A stretch of 41,891 nt of DNA from Fidelibacterota bacterium (lineage in GTDB: Bacteria > Pseudomonadota > Alphaproteobacteria > Rhodospirillales > Rhodospirillaceae). Where the stretch lies: assembly GCA_947472795.1 (NCBI GenBank), contig CANJBL010000021.1, positions 1-41,891 on the forward strand, written 5' to 3'. Position numbers and translations under genes: made by a program. Shown here one piece after another: positions 7,675 through 15,886 of this stretch (position 1 is the stretch's first letter; each line of letters starts with the position of its first letter). A model generated the notes under the pieces. The model had not been told where the DNA came from. It did no database searches and saw only the letters and a program-made list of their open reading frames with translations.

Positions 7675-8835
7675 ATGGCCGAGATCGAACATACTGGCGC
7701 ACTGCGCGTTTTGACTAAACCGAGTGCCGCCAAGGCTAAAAGCGGCCAGAAATCCCCTGTCTCGCTGGATACGCTGCGCCTTGTCCTCGACAAAGGCGGG
7801 CCGGGCTTTTGCCAGATCGCCCTCAACAATGCCTGCAATGCCAATTGCGGCTTCTGCAATTTCGCCCGCGACAAATTTCCCAAGGCGCACTGGAAATACA
7901 TCGAACGCCAGGGCGGACTGGATGCCATCGACACCCTCTACAAAAACGGCGTGCGTTACGTCGTCTGGACCGGCGGCGAGCCGACGCTGCATCCCGACCT
8001 GATCGAATTCACGCAGCACGCCAGCGATCTCGGCATGAAGGTGATGCTCGTCTCCAACGCCGGCCTCTTCAAGCCCGACAAGGTCCGCGCGCTCTACGCC
8101 GCCGGCGTCTCCAGCTTCATCATTTCCGTCGATGCCGCCGACGTGGAAGCCCACGAGAACAATCGCGGCCTGCCCGGCGTGTGCGAGAAGATCAAAGAGA
8201 CCAACCGCGTGCTCGCCGAGCTCGGCGTGCAATCCACGGCGTCCGTCACCATGAGCCGCCTGCTCGACTACGACAAACTGCCGGCCTTCCTGAAGTCGCT
8301 GGGCTTCGGGGCTGTCACCTTCTCCTACCCGGTGACGGAACTTGGCTCGAACTTCATGGGCTTTTCCACCTCCGATCTCGTCAGCTACTCGAAAGAGGAA
8401 CTGCTGGAGGCCTTCGACAAGGTGAAGGCCATGAAGAAATCCGAAATCCACGTCCTTAACCCGACGGCGGGTCTCGACGAGATGAAGCGCTACATCGTCG
8501 GCGGCGAGCAAAAATTCCCCTGCCTCGGCGGCTACCGCTATTTCTATCTCGATTGGGATCTGATGCTCTGGCGCTGCCACTACTGGGCCGAGCCCATGTG
8601 CCACATCTCCGAGTTCGACGAGACCAAGACCGTGCGCGACGGCTGCACCAAATGCATGATCGACTGCTACCGGGACTCCTCGGTGATGCACCATGTCGGC
8701 GTCTCGGTGCACGACACCTATCAGGCGCTCAAGAAGGGTGACCTGGTCGGCGGCTTTAAGGCTTTGACCAAAAAAGGGAATTTAGGGTCACTAGGCTCGG
8801 TCATGGAAGAACTGCCCTGGCTCATCCGTTTCTGA
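7675..8835 (+). CDS. Uncharacterised radical SAM protein with SPASM-like C-terminal cysteines
   Basis: A 386-residue radical SAM enzyme. The [4Fe-4S]-SAM motif is C54-x3-C58-x2-C61 (NACNANCGFC), followed by WTGGEPTLHP, the GGE that contacts SAM. The C-terminal part has six more cysteines, C283, C301, C309, C324, C327 and C331, a spacing that suggests an auxiliary iron-sulfur cluster of SPASM/twitch type. It is neither HpnH nor HpnJ, both of which are present separately. An in-frame TTG lies 48 bases upstream, but ATG 7675 preceded by GGAA is preferred. hpnJ follows after 82 bases on the same strand, suggesting a joint role in side-chain chemistry. The reaction is unknown. Confidence 0.85.
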   Translation: MAEIEHTGALRVLTKPSAAKAKSGQKSPVSLDTLRLVLDKGGPGFCQIALNNACNANCGFCNFARDKFPKAHWKYIERQGGLDAIDTLYKNGVRYVVWTGGEPTLHPDLIEFTQHASDLGMKVMLVSNAGLFKPDKVRALYAAGVSSFIISVDAADVEAHENNRGLPGVCEKIKETNRVLAELGVQSTASVTMSRLLDYDKLPAFLKSLGFGAVTFSYPVTELGSNFMGFSTSDLVSYSKEELLEAFDKVKAMKKSEIHVLNPTAGLDEMKRYIVGGEQKFPCLGGYRYFYLDWDLMLWRCHYWAEPMCHISEFDETKTVRDGCTKCMIDCYRDSSVMHHVGVSVHDTYQALKKGDLVGGFKALTKKGNLGSLGSVMEELPWLIRF

Positions 8836-8917
8836 TATTTTTGAATCAAATGCGGGAAAAATGCCCGCCCCAAGAATTGCTTAGACGGCAAATGCTTAGA
8901 TCAAAGGAAGTCCGGCC

Positions 8918-10369
8918 ATGATGAAAACTTTGTTCCTCAATCCTCCGTCCTTCGAAGGCTTCGACGGCGGCGCCGGCTCCCGCTACCAGGCCAAACGCGA
9001 AATCCGCTCCTTCTGGTATCCCACATGGCTCGCACAGCCCGCCGCCCTCGTGCCCGGCTCCAAGCTTGTGGACGCGCCCGCCAGTGACAAGACGCTGGAC
9101 GACGTGCTGCCCATGGCCAACGACTATGAACTCCTGGTCATGCACACCTCGACGCCGTCTTTCCCGTCGGACATCCGCGTCGCTCAGGCCTTCAAGGAAA
9201 GAAATCCGAAATTGAAAATCGGCATGATCGGCGCGCACGTCGCTGTCGATCCCTATCAATCCATGAAGGCCTCGACGTCTCTGGATTGGGTCGCCGGCAG
9301 CGAATTCGATTTCACCTGCAAGGAAGTCGCCGAGGGCAAGGATTACGCCGCCATTGACGGCCTCACCTTCCGTAACAAGGCCGGTGAGATCATCCGCAAT
9401 AAGCCGCGCGAACTTCTGCACAACATGGATGAGCTGCCGCACGTGGTGGACGTCTATAAGCGCGACCTCAAAATTGAAGATTACTTCATCGGCTATCTGA
9501 ACCATCCATACCTCTCGGTCTATACGGGCCGCGGCTGCAAATCGCGCTGCACCTTCTGCCTCTGGCCGCAGACCATCGGCGGCCACGTTTACCGCACGCG
9601 CAGCGTCGAACATGTGGTCGATGAGATGCGCAAGGCCAAGGAATACTTCCCGCAAGTGAAGGAATTCTTCTTCGACGACGACACCTTCACCGACGATCTT
9701 CCGCGCGCCGAAGAGATTGCCAAGGGCCTGGGCAAGCTCGGTATCATGTGGTCGTGCAATGCCAAGGGAAACGTGCCGCGCAAGACGCTGGAAATCTTCA
9801 AGGCCAACGGCATGCGCCTGATGGTGTGTGGCTACGAGTCCGGCAACCAGCAGATCCTGCACAACATTAAGAAGGGCATGCGCGTCGAACAGCTGCGCGA
9901 GTTCTCCAAGAACTGCCGTGAACTGGGCCTGAAGATCCACGGCACATTCATCGTCGGCCTGCCCGGCGAAACCAAGGAAACCATCCGTGAGACCATCGAC
10001 TTCGCCAAGGAAGTGAATCCTTACACACTTCAGGTCTCTCTCGCCGCCGCCTATCCCGGCACCTATCTCTACAACCAGGCCAAGCAGAACGGCTGGCTGC
10101 TGGAAGAAGATAACGGCGGGCGCCTGGTGGCCGAACAGGGCATTCAGGTCAGCTCCATCTCCTATCCGCACCTGTCCCACGAAGACATCTTCAACTCCGT
10201 GGAACAGTTCTACTCGGAATATTACTTCCGCCCCGGCAAGATCTGGGAGATCGGCGCCGAGATGCTGACCGACTGGCAGATGATGAAGCGCCGCCTGCGC
10301 GAAGGCGTCGAATTCGTGAAATTCCTCAACAAGCGCGAAAACCGCGAGCAGAAGAAGTCCGCGGCCTAA
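8918..10369 (+). CDS. hpnJ: HpnJ, radical SAM enzyme forming the hopanoid cyclitol ether
   Basis: The 483-residue protein belongs to the B12-binding-type radical SAM class. An N-terminal Rossmann-like region (about 1-140) precedes C207-x3-C211-x2-C214 (GRGCKSRCTFC), FFFDDDTFTDD and a TIM-barrel C-terminus with GTFIVGLPGE. It matches HpnJ, assigned in Burkholderia to ring contraction of glucosaminyl-bacteriohopanetetrol into the cyclitol ether. I do not see the DxHxxG motif that supplies the lower cobalamin ligand; DAPASD stands where it might be expected. ATG 8918 follows AAGGAAG with seven bases between; a second ATG is adjacent. Part of the rightward run ending at hpnL. Confidence 0.92.
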   Translation: MMKTLFLNPPSFEGFDGGAGSRYQAKREIRSFWYPTWLAQPAALVPGSKLVDAPASDKTLDDVLPMANDYELLVMHTSTPSFPSDIRVAQAFKERNPKLKIGMIGAHVAVDPYQSMKASTSLDWVAGSEFDFTCKEVAEGKDYAAIDGLTFRNKAGEIIRNKPRELLHNMDELPHVVDVYKRDLKIEDYFIGYLNHPYLSVYTGRGCKSRCTFCLWPQTIGGHVYRTRSVEHVVDEMRKAKEYFPQVKEFFFDDDTFTDDLPRAEEIAKGLGKLGIMWSCNAKGNVPRKTLEIFKANGMRLMVCGYESGNQQILHNIKKGMRVEQLREFSKNCRELGLKIHGTFIVGLPGETKETIRETIDFAKEVNPYTLQVSLAAAYPGTYLYNQAKQNGWLLEEDNGGRLVAEQGIQVSSISYPHLSHEDIFNSVEQFYSEYYFRPGKIWEIGAEMLTDWQMMKRRLREGVEFVKFLNKRENREQKKSAA

Positions 10370-10450
10370 AGCGATGAGGGCTTGATGTGGGGCCTTGCCG
10401 CCGCTGCGGCATCTTCTCGCATGTGAAGTCTGTGAGAGGCGTCCACATCC

Positions 10451-11653
10451 GTGCTGTCAGTTCCTGACCTTTCTACCGTCGCGCAAGGCGCGCTGCTGCT
10501 GCCGGTTATCGGCGGCAGCGTGTTCAGCTGCCTTGGCCTACTGACGGCGGCCCGCTTTTTTGGACGCCCCGTTGCCACCGGCACATATCGCCCGCCGGTC
10601 ACGGTGCTCAAACCCATCTACGGTTTGGACAAAGGCCTGGAAGAGAGCCTCGAAGCGCTTCTAAGCCAGGACTACTCCGATTATCAAATCGTGCTCGCCG
10701 TGCAGCGCACCGACGATCCGGCATTACCGCTGCTGCGTCGCCTCGCCGCCGAACATCCGGCGCGCGTCACATTGGTTGTGAAACCCAGCGAGCCTGTTAT
10801 CAACGGCAAGGTGCAGAACCTCGTCAACGCGCTCACGGCCGCGCGTCATGACCTGCTCATCATCAGCGACAGCGATGTGCGTGTGGCGCCAGATTATCTC
10901 AGCACCATGGTCGCTCCGCTGGCCGACAATAAAGTTGGCTACACCTGCTCGCTCTACCGCTCCATGAATGCCGACAGCTGGTTCGAGAAGCTGGAGATGC
11001 TCAGCTTCAACGCCGACTTCGTACCCAGTCTGGTCTTCTCCTACATCACCGGCGCGGCGGAATTCTGCATTGGCGCCTCCGTCGCTTTTCGCCGCAGCGA
11101 TCTTGAGCACACGGGCGGCATGGCGGCTCTGGGCGATTATCTTGTCGAGGACTATGAATTGGGCCGCCGCTTAATGAAGCTTGGCAAATCCATGGTCCTG
11201 ATGCCGCACACCGTCGATATCCTGGCCGATTTCCCCAGCTACCTGCGCTGGTGGAACCATCAGGTCTATTGGGACCAGAATACACGTGCTGCCAATCCAT
11301 TTGGCTTCGCCTGCACGATCCTCACGCGCTCCGTGCCTTTTGCGTTGCTGTTCGCTGGCGTGCGCGGATTCGATTTCACCGGCCTCAACGTGTTAGTGAC
11401 GGCACTCGGCATCCGTCTTGTCACTGCCGCTTGGTTCCAGGGCGCTTACCTCAAGGACCGCGAAGGCTTGCGCGCCCTCTGGTTGCTTCCCGTGCGCGAC
11501 ATGATCGCGCTGGCCTCCTGGTACGTCGCCATCACGCGCCGCTCCTTTGAATGGCGCGGACTTCGCTTCGGCCTCACGCGGGATGGCCGCATCCTGCCGC
11601 GCGATCCCACCGCAATGGCGCAGTCTCCACAGATTTCATCGGTCAAACCATGA
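10451..11653 (+). CDS. hpnI: HpnI, hopanoid glycosyltransferase (GT2)
   Basis: A 400-residue family 2 glycosyltransferase, membrane anchored at its N-terminus (LPVIGGSVFSCLGLLTAARFF) and carrying further helices after residue 280. Catalytic features are D140-x-D142 (ISDSDV) for metal and nucleotide binding, LVEDYELGRRL, and HQVYWDQNTR as the Q/RxxRW-like acceptor motif. Resemblance to ceramide glucosyltransferases is typical of HpnI, which adds N-acetylglucosamine to bacteriohopanetetrol. The start is GTG 10451, because an in-frame TGA lies 18 bases upstream and no ATG precedes the conserved region. Its TGA overlaps the ATG of the next gene (ATGA). Confidence 0.92.
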   Translation: MLSVPDLSTVAQGALLLPVIGGSVFSCLGLLTAARFFGRPVATGTYRPPVTVLKPIYGLDKGLEESLEALLSQDYSDYQIVLAVQRTDDPALPLLRRLAAEHPARVTLVVKPSEPVINGKVQNLVNALTAARHDLLIISDSDVRVAPDYLSTMVAPLADNKVGYTCSLYRSMNADSWFEKLEMLSFNADFVPSLVFSYITGAAEFCIGASVAFRRSDLEHTGGMAALGDYLVEDYELGRRLMKLGKSMVLMPHTVDILADFPSYLRWWNHQVYWDQNTRAANPFGFACTILTRSVPFALLFAGVRGFDFTGLNVLVTALGIRLVTAAWFQGAYLKDREGLRALWLLPVRDMIALASWYVAITRRSFEWRGLRFGLTRDGRILPRDPTAMAQSPQISSVKP

Positions 11654-12648
11654 GCCACGTTCCCCATATCCTCGTCACCGGCGGCGCCGGCTTCATCGGC
11701 AGCCACACTGTCGATGTTCTCATGAACCGCGGTTACGCGGTCTCCGTGCTGGATAATCTCTCCACCGGCTACATGACGAACCTGGAACGCTGGGAAAAAC
11801 ATCCGCGCTTTCATTTCGTCAACGCCGACATCACCGGCGAGCTGACCAGCGCCTTCGCGCGCATCGTCGCGCATTCTGGGCGCATTGAACGCATCGCCCA
11901 CTTCGCGGCGCAGACCGCCGTGCCGGTGTCCATGGACGATCCCGTCGGCGACATTCAGGCTAACCTTTGCGGCACCGCGCGCATTCTGGAATACGCGCGG
12001 CACAATAAAGTGACCAAGGTGTTCTTTGCTTCTTCGTCCGCCATCTATGACGACGACGCGCCCGTACCCGTGAGCGAGGAATCTCGTGCACGGCCCATGT
12101 CGCCCTATGGCATCGACAAGTTGGCGGTGGAGTTCTACCTCGACTACTACGCCAAGCTTTACGGTCTCACCTACACGGCCTTGCGTTTCATGAATGTCTA
12201 TGGCCCACGCCAAGACCCCAAGAGCTGGTACTCGGGCGTCATCTCGATCTTTCTCGACCGCGCCGTAACGGGCCAGCCCATCACCATCTTCGATGATGGC
12301 GAGCAGACCCGCGATTTCGTCTACGTTACCGACGTAGCTGAAGCCGTGGCGGATACGCTCATGAGCCGTTCCGGCGACAACGCCATCATCAACATCGGCA
12401 CGGGCGTGGAAGTGACCATCAATCAGCTTACGCGCACCATCCTGGATCTCGCCGGTTCGGCCTCGACTTTACGCTACGAGCCGCCGCGCCCTGGCGATAT
12501 CCGCCGCTCCGTCACGACCATGGAGAAAGCCGTGGAACTTCTCAATTTTCACCCGCGTGTGGCTTTGCGCGACGGCCTGCACGCCACGCTGGCGTGGGTA
12601 CGCCAGGACAAAACCCGCTCCGCCGCCCGCTCGGGTTCGGCTGCCTGA
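11650..12648 (+). CDS. NAD-dependent sugar-nucleotide epimerase/dehydratase coupled to hpnI
   Basis: A 332-residue extended short-chain dehydrogenase of the UDP-sugar 4-epimerase kind. The Rossmann motif is TGGAGFIGSH, the active-site region has ASSSAIYDDD and SPYGIDK (YxxxK), and RFMNVYGPRQ plus DFVYVTDVAEAV are family blocks that contact the sugar nucleotide. The frame is open further upstream, but ATG 11650 overlaps the hpnI stop by four bases and precedes the Rossmann motif directly. Tight coupling to HpnI suggests it makes or interconverts the UDP-sugar that HpnI transfers, for example UDP-GlcNAc/UDP-GalNAc; the substrate is inferred from position only. It is distinct from HpnA at the other end of the block. 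Confidence 0.85.
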   Translation: MSHVPHILVTGGAGFIGSHTVDVLMNRGYAVSVLDNLSTGYMTNLERWEKHPRFHFVNADITGELTSAFARIVAHSGRIERIAHFAAQTAVPVSMDDPVGDIQANLCGTARILEYARHNKVTKVFFASSSAIYDDDAPVPVSEESRARPMSPYGIDKLAVEFYLDYYAKLYGLTYTALRFMNVYGPRQDPKSWYSGVISIFLDRAVTGQPITIFDDGEQTRDFVYVTDVAEAVADTLMSRSGDNAIINIGTGVEVTINQLTRTILDLAGSASTLRYEPPRPGDIRRSVTTMEKAVELLNFHPRVALRDGLHATLAWVRQDKTRSAARSGSAA

Positions 12649-12652
12649 AGCC

Positions 12653-13666
12653 ATGGCGGGAAAATTTCTGAAGCTGATCACCCTCGGCGGTGGCCTCGCG
12701 CTGTTCATCTGGCTCTTGAACGAGGCGGACCTCGGCAACGTCGGGCGTAATCTCGCAGCCGTGGGCTGGCTTGGCGTTAGCGCCATTGTCGTGACCTTCT
12801 CCGTTGGCTTCTTTTCCGATGTTGCCTCCTGGCTTCTGATGTTCCGTACCTTCCGCGCTTCGCCGCTGTGGGCATGGCGGCTGCTTCTAGTCCAAATGGT
12901 GGGCGAAGCCCTGAATGTGGTGACGCCCTTTGGATCGCTCGGCGGCGAACCCTTCAAGGCCATGTTGCTCAAGCGCCATTATGATGTGTCTTTACGCGAA
13001 GCCACGGCCTCACTCCTGCTGATCCAGACCGTCAACAGCCTCGCCATGGTGCCGTTCATCATCACCGGTGCGCTCTTGATCGCCGATCGCGGCATCCTGC
13101 CGCCGCTGATGTCCAAGATTGTGCTGTTCGCCGCCCTGTGGATCGGCACTTTCATGGTGCTGGTCTATGCCGCCCTTCACATGCGTGCCTTGGTCTTGCT
13201 CCAGCAGCGCCTGGGCCAAAGCCGTTTCGCCGCGCGGCTGGGTCGCGGACTTTCCATCATGCGCGATATCGAAGAACACCTCTTCACGTTCGTGCGCCAT
13301 ACGCCCGGACGTTTCGCGACGTCGTTCCTGTTCGCCTTCTTCAACTGGCTGTTCGGCGCCTTCGAGATGTTCCTCATCTTCCATTTCCTGGGCCACCCCA
13401 TCAGCCTCTCTGAAGCCTGGATGGTCGAGGCCACCGTCGTGCTCGTGCGCGCCGCGACTTTCTTCATCCCCGCCCATCTGGGTGTTCAGGACGGTGCCAT
13501 TGCGCTCATGGGCCAGGCCCTGGCCGGCTCGCCCGAGATCGGCCTATCGGTGGCGCTCTTACGCCGCGGGCGCGAACTGGCGTGGACGGCGGTGGGGCTT
13601 GCCATTGGCGGCTGGTTCAGCGTCAAGGACACCTCTGCCGGCACACCCGAGCGCGAAATCCCCTAA
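12653..13666 (+). CDS. hpnL: HpnL, UPF0104/lysyl-PG-synthetase-like membrane protein
   Basis: A 337-residue multi-helix inner-membrane protein. The block VGEALNVVTPFGSLGGEPFKAMLLKR is the hallmark of the UPF0104/AglD family (flippase-like domain of lysylphosphatidylglycerol synthases), and FIPAHLGVQDGAIALMGQAL is a second conserved block. HpnL members lie in hopanoid clusters and have been suggested to help membrane placement of modified hopanoids; the mechanism is not settled. ATG 12653 comes four bases after the epimerase stop. It closes the rightward hpnJ-hpnI-epimerase-hpnL run and is followed by a 246-base gap containing a GC-rich hairpin. Confidence 0.88.
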   Translation: MAGKFLKLITLGGGLALFIWLLNEADLGNVGRNLAAVGWLGVSAIVVTFSVGFFSDVASWLLMFRTFRASPLWAWRLLLVQMVGEALNVVTPFGSLGGEPFKAMLLKRHYDVSLREATASLLLIQTVNSLAMVPFIITGALLIADRGILPPLMSKIVLFAALWIGTFMVLVYAALHMRALVLLQQRLGQSRFAARLGRGLSIMRDIEEHLFTFVRHTPGRFATSFLFAFFNWLFGAFEMFLIFHFLGHPISLSEAWMVEATVVLVRAATFFIPAHLGVQDGAIALMGQALAGSPEIGLSVALLRRGRELAWTAVGLAIGGWFSVKDTSAGTPEREIP

Positions 13667-13767
13667 GCGACGGACCGCCAGCCCCTAAAGGCTTGAAGAA
13701 GCGCGGAGAACCGGGCTCCGGTGATCTACCGCACTGCAATAGACATTCGCTGGAGACACTGGCGGAC

Positions 13768-13787
13768 GGGCGGGCAAAGACCCGCCC
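13768..13787 (+). terminator. GC-rich hairpin after hpnL
   Basis: GGGCGGG and CCCGCCC form a perfect 7-bp stem around a 6-base loop (CAAAGA) in the 246-base gap between hpnL and the protease gene. There is no T run after it, so it is not a classic intrinsic terminator, but it could stop or process the hpn transcript. The rest of the gap shows no convincing gene. Confidence 0.35.
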
Positions 13788-13912
13788 TCTCCCGCCGGGT
13801 CTGCGGGTGCGGGGCCTCTGTTACAGCGGCCCAAAATGCGCTTTGTGTTCTATGAAATTTTGAATACGCTTGATGACTTAAGACCCCTTTTTTGCGCGGG
13901 AATGCCCCACTC

Positions 13913-14845
13913 ATGAAGCGCGCTCCGCTCTACAGCAACTCCCGCCGGCCGGCGCCTCCTAGCCCGGCTGTAACGCCCGTTGCCGAACCTTCCGTACCAA
14001 CCCCTTCAGCCGCTTCGGCCGCGCCCTTTAAACCGGGCGTTCGCGGCCGGGTGCAGCGTTTTTACAGACGCTATGAGAAGGTGTTTTCCGGCCTCGGCAG
14101 CGCTCTGGTGACCCTGGCCATTGTTGCGGCCTACAGCGCCTACACGGCCCCGCGCAAACTGACGCAGAACGACATCGACGGCGCCGTACTGCACACCCTC
14201 GAGAAGCAGCCGGCACCACCCTCCAAGGCTTCGGTGGCCTACGACCTCGTCCGTCCCTCGGTGGTGCGCGTGAACCAGGTCGGCCTCGATGAGACTGATA
14301 ACACCGAAAAAGCCGTGGGCACGGGCGTGGTCATCGACGAAAAGGGGACCATCCTTACCAATATCCACGTGGTCGCCGGCGCCGATCGCATTCTCGTCAC
14401 TTTCGCCGACGGCACCAAGTCCGACGCCAAGGTCATCGGCGTGCAGCCCAAGGACGACCTTGCCGTCCTGAAGCCCGACACCATTCCCGACGATCTGAAG
14501 CCCGCCACGCTGCGGTCCACGCGCGGCCTGCGGCCGGGCGATGAAGTCATTGCCGTCGGCAATCCCTTCGGCATTGGTCCTTCTGTCTCCTCCGGCATCA
14601 TCTCCGGCATGCGGCGCGACTATGTCTCGCCGAAGGATGGCAAGAAGACCATGACCAACCTCATTCAGTTTGACGCTGCCGCAAACCCCGGCAATTCGGG
14701 CGGGCCCTTGGTGACCACGGACGGCGAAGTCGTGGGCATCGTCACCGCCATCTTGAACCCCACAGAACAGCGGGTCTTCATCGGCATTGGTTTTGCCGTT
14801 CCCATCGAGAATGCGGCAGCCGCAGCTGGCATGTCGCCGTTTTAA
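13913..14845 (+). CDS. Membrane-anchored trypsin-like serine protease (HtrA-like, no PDZ)
   Basis: A 310-residue protein with a proline/alanine-rich cytoplasmic tail (1-45), one membrane helix (about 61-79) and a periplasmic trypsin-like domain. The triad is visible as H152 (TNIHVVAGA), D182 (KDDLAVLK) and S262 (NPGNSGGPL). HtrA/DegP proteins normally continue into PDZ domains; this one stops shortly after the protease fold, so it resembles short DegS-like proteases without PDZ. The frame can extend to TTG 13892, but ATG 13913 is preferred. It leads the MoxR-DUF58-VWA gene set by 24 bases, so it may cleave a substrate of that system. Alternative: an independent envelope quality-control protease. 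Confidence 0.85.
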   Translation: MKRAPLYSNSRRPAPPSPAVTPVAEPSVPTPSAASAAPFKPGVRGRVQRFYRRYEKVFSGLGSALVTLAIVAAYSAYTAPRKLTQNDIDGAVLHTLEKQPAPPSKASVAYDLVRPSVVRVNQVGLDETDNTEKAVGTGVVIDEKGTILTNIHVVAGADRILVTFADGTKSDAKVIGVQPKDDLAVLKPDTIPDDLKPATLRSTRGLRPGDEVIAVGNPFGIGPSVSSGIISGMRRDYVSPKDGKKTMTNLIQFDAAANPGNSGGPLVTTDGEVVGIVTAILNPTEQRVFIGIGFAVPIENAAAAAGMSPF

Positions 14846-14869
14846 CTGCTCTCAACCATCGGAAATCAT

Positions 14870-15886
14870 ATGACTGACAATGCACCGAACGGCGCCGAAG
14901 TGGCCACGCTGATGCAGCGCATTCTCTACGAAGTGAAGAAAGTCATTGTCGGTCAGGATCATTTCCTCGAGCGCGTGTTGGTGGCCATCCTTGCTGAAGG
15001 CCATCTGCTGGTGGAAGGCGTGCCTGGCCTTGCCAAGACGCTCACGGTCAACACGCTCGCCAAAACCATCCGCGGCAATTTCAAGCGCATCCAGTTCACG
15101 CCCGACCTGGTGCCCGCCGACTTGGTGGGCACGCGCATCTACAACCAAAAGACCGGCGAATTCGCCACGTCGCTGGGCCCTGTGTTCACCAACCTGCTGC
15201 TGGCCGACGAAATCAACCGCGCGCCCGCCAAGGTGCAGAGCGCGCTGCTGGAAGTCATGCAGGAGCGACAGGTCACCATCGCCGGCGAGACGCATAAAGT
15301 GCCCAAGCCTTTCCTCGTCATGGCGACCCAGAACCCCATCGAGACCGAGGGCACTTACCCGCTGCCGGAAGCCCAGGTTGACCGCTTCATGATGAAAGTT
15401 CTCGTCGGCTACCCGACGGAGGAAGAGGAATTCGTCATCGTCGGCCGTGTCACAGGCGTCGCCCATGCCGTGTCATCCGTCGCCACCACCGAACAACTCA
15501 TGGCGCTCCAGCGCGAATGTCAGATGTCTTATGTGGATCCTTCCCTGATCCAGTACGCCGTCAAACTTGCCGCCGCCTCGCGCAATCCCGACAAGTACGG
15601 CGTGCCCGATCTCGCGCGTTATCTGCAGTTCGGCGTATCCCCGCGCGCGCCTATCCACCTGATCGAGGGCGCTCGTGCGCTGGCCTTCCTGCGCGGCCGT
15701 TCCTACGTGCTGCCGGAAGATGTGACCGATCTCGTCGCCGACGTGTTCCGTCATCGCCTCGTGCTGTCCTATGAAGCGTTGTCCGACGGGATCACCGCCG
15801 ATCACGTTGTGCAGCGTGTGATGTCGCACATTTCGGCTCCCGACAAGCCGCTGGAGACGCATGTCAAATTCGCCGCAAACGCCTGA
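14870..15886 (+). CDS. MoxR-family AAA+ ATPase
   Basis: A 338-residue AAA+ ATPase with Walker A at residues 50-57 (GVPGLAKT), Walker B at 113-114 (LLADEIN) and the MoxR blocks NRAPAKVQSALLEVMQE and MATQNPIETEGTYPLPEAQ. MoxR proteins act as chaperones that mature or insert metal cofactors or assemble complexes together with VWA-domain partners. The start is ATG 14870. Its last 26 bases overlap the DUF58 gene, a sign of coupled translation. With DUF58 and the VWA protein it forms the conserved MoxR-Bat arrangement. Confidence 0.92.
   Translation: MTDNAPNGAEVATLMQRILYEVKKVIVGQDHFLERVLVAILAEGHLLVEGVPGLAKTLTVNTLAKTIRGNFKRIQFTPDLVPADLVGTRIYNQKTGEFATSLGPVFTNLLLADEINRAPAKVQSALLEVMQERQVTIAGETHKVPKPFLVMATQNPIETEGTYPLPEAQVDRFMMKVLVGYPTEEEEFVIVGRVTGVAHAVSSVATTEQLMALQRECQMSYVDPSLIQYAVKLAAASRNPDKYGVPDLARYLQFGVSPRAPIHLIEGARALAFLRGRSYVLPEDVTDLVADVFRHRLVLSYEALSDGITADHVVQRVMSHISAPDKPLETHVKFAANA

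Noticed and set aside
7648-8712. Long minus-strand frame (354 codons) opposite the radical SAM gene
   Set aside because: The plus-strand frame has the CxxxCxxC and GGEPT motifs; the antisense product is low-complexity and motif-free.
8852-8868. GCGGG/CCCGC hairpin between the radical SAM gene and hpnJ
   Set aside because: Only five base pairs with a 7-base loop and no T run; too weak to call a terminator.
8846-10180. Long minus-strand open frame (444 codons) opposite hpnJ
   Set aside because: It is fully antisense to hpnJ, has no ribosome site or recognisable domain, and is the kind of shadow frame that GC-rich codon use creates.
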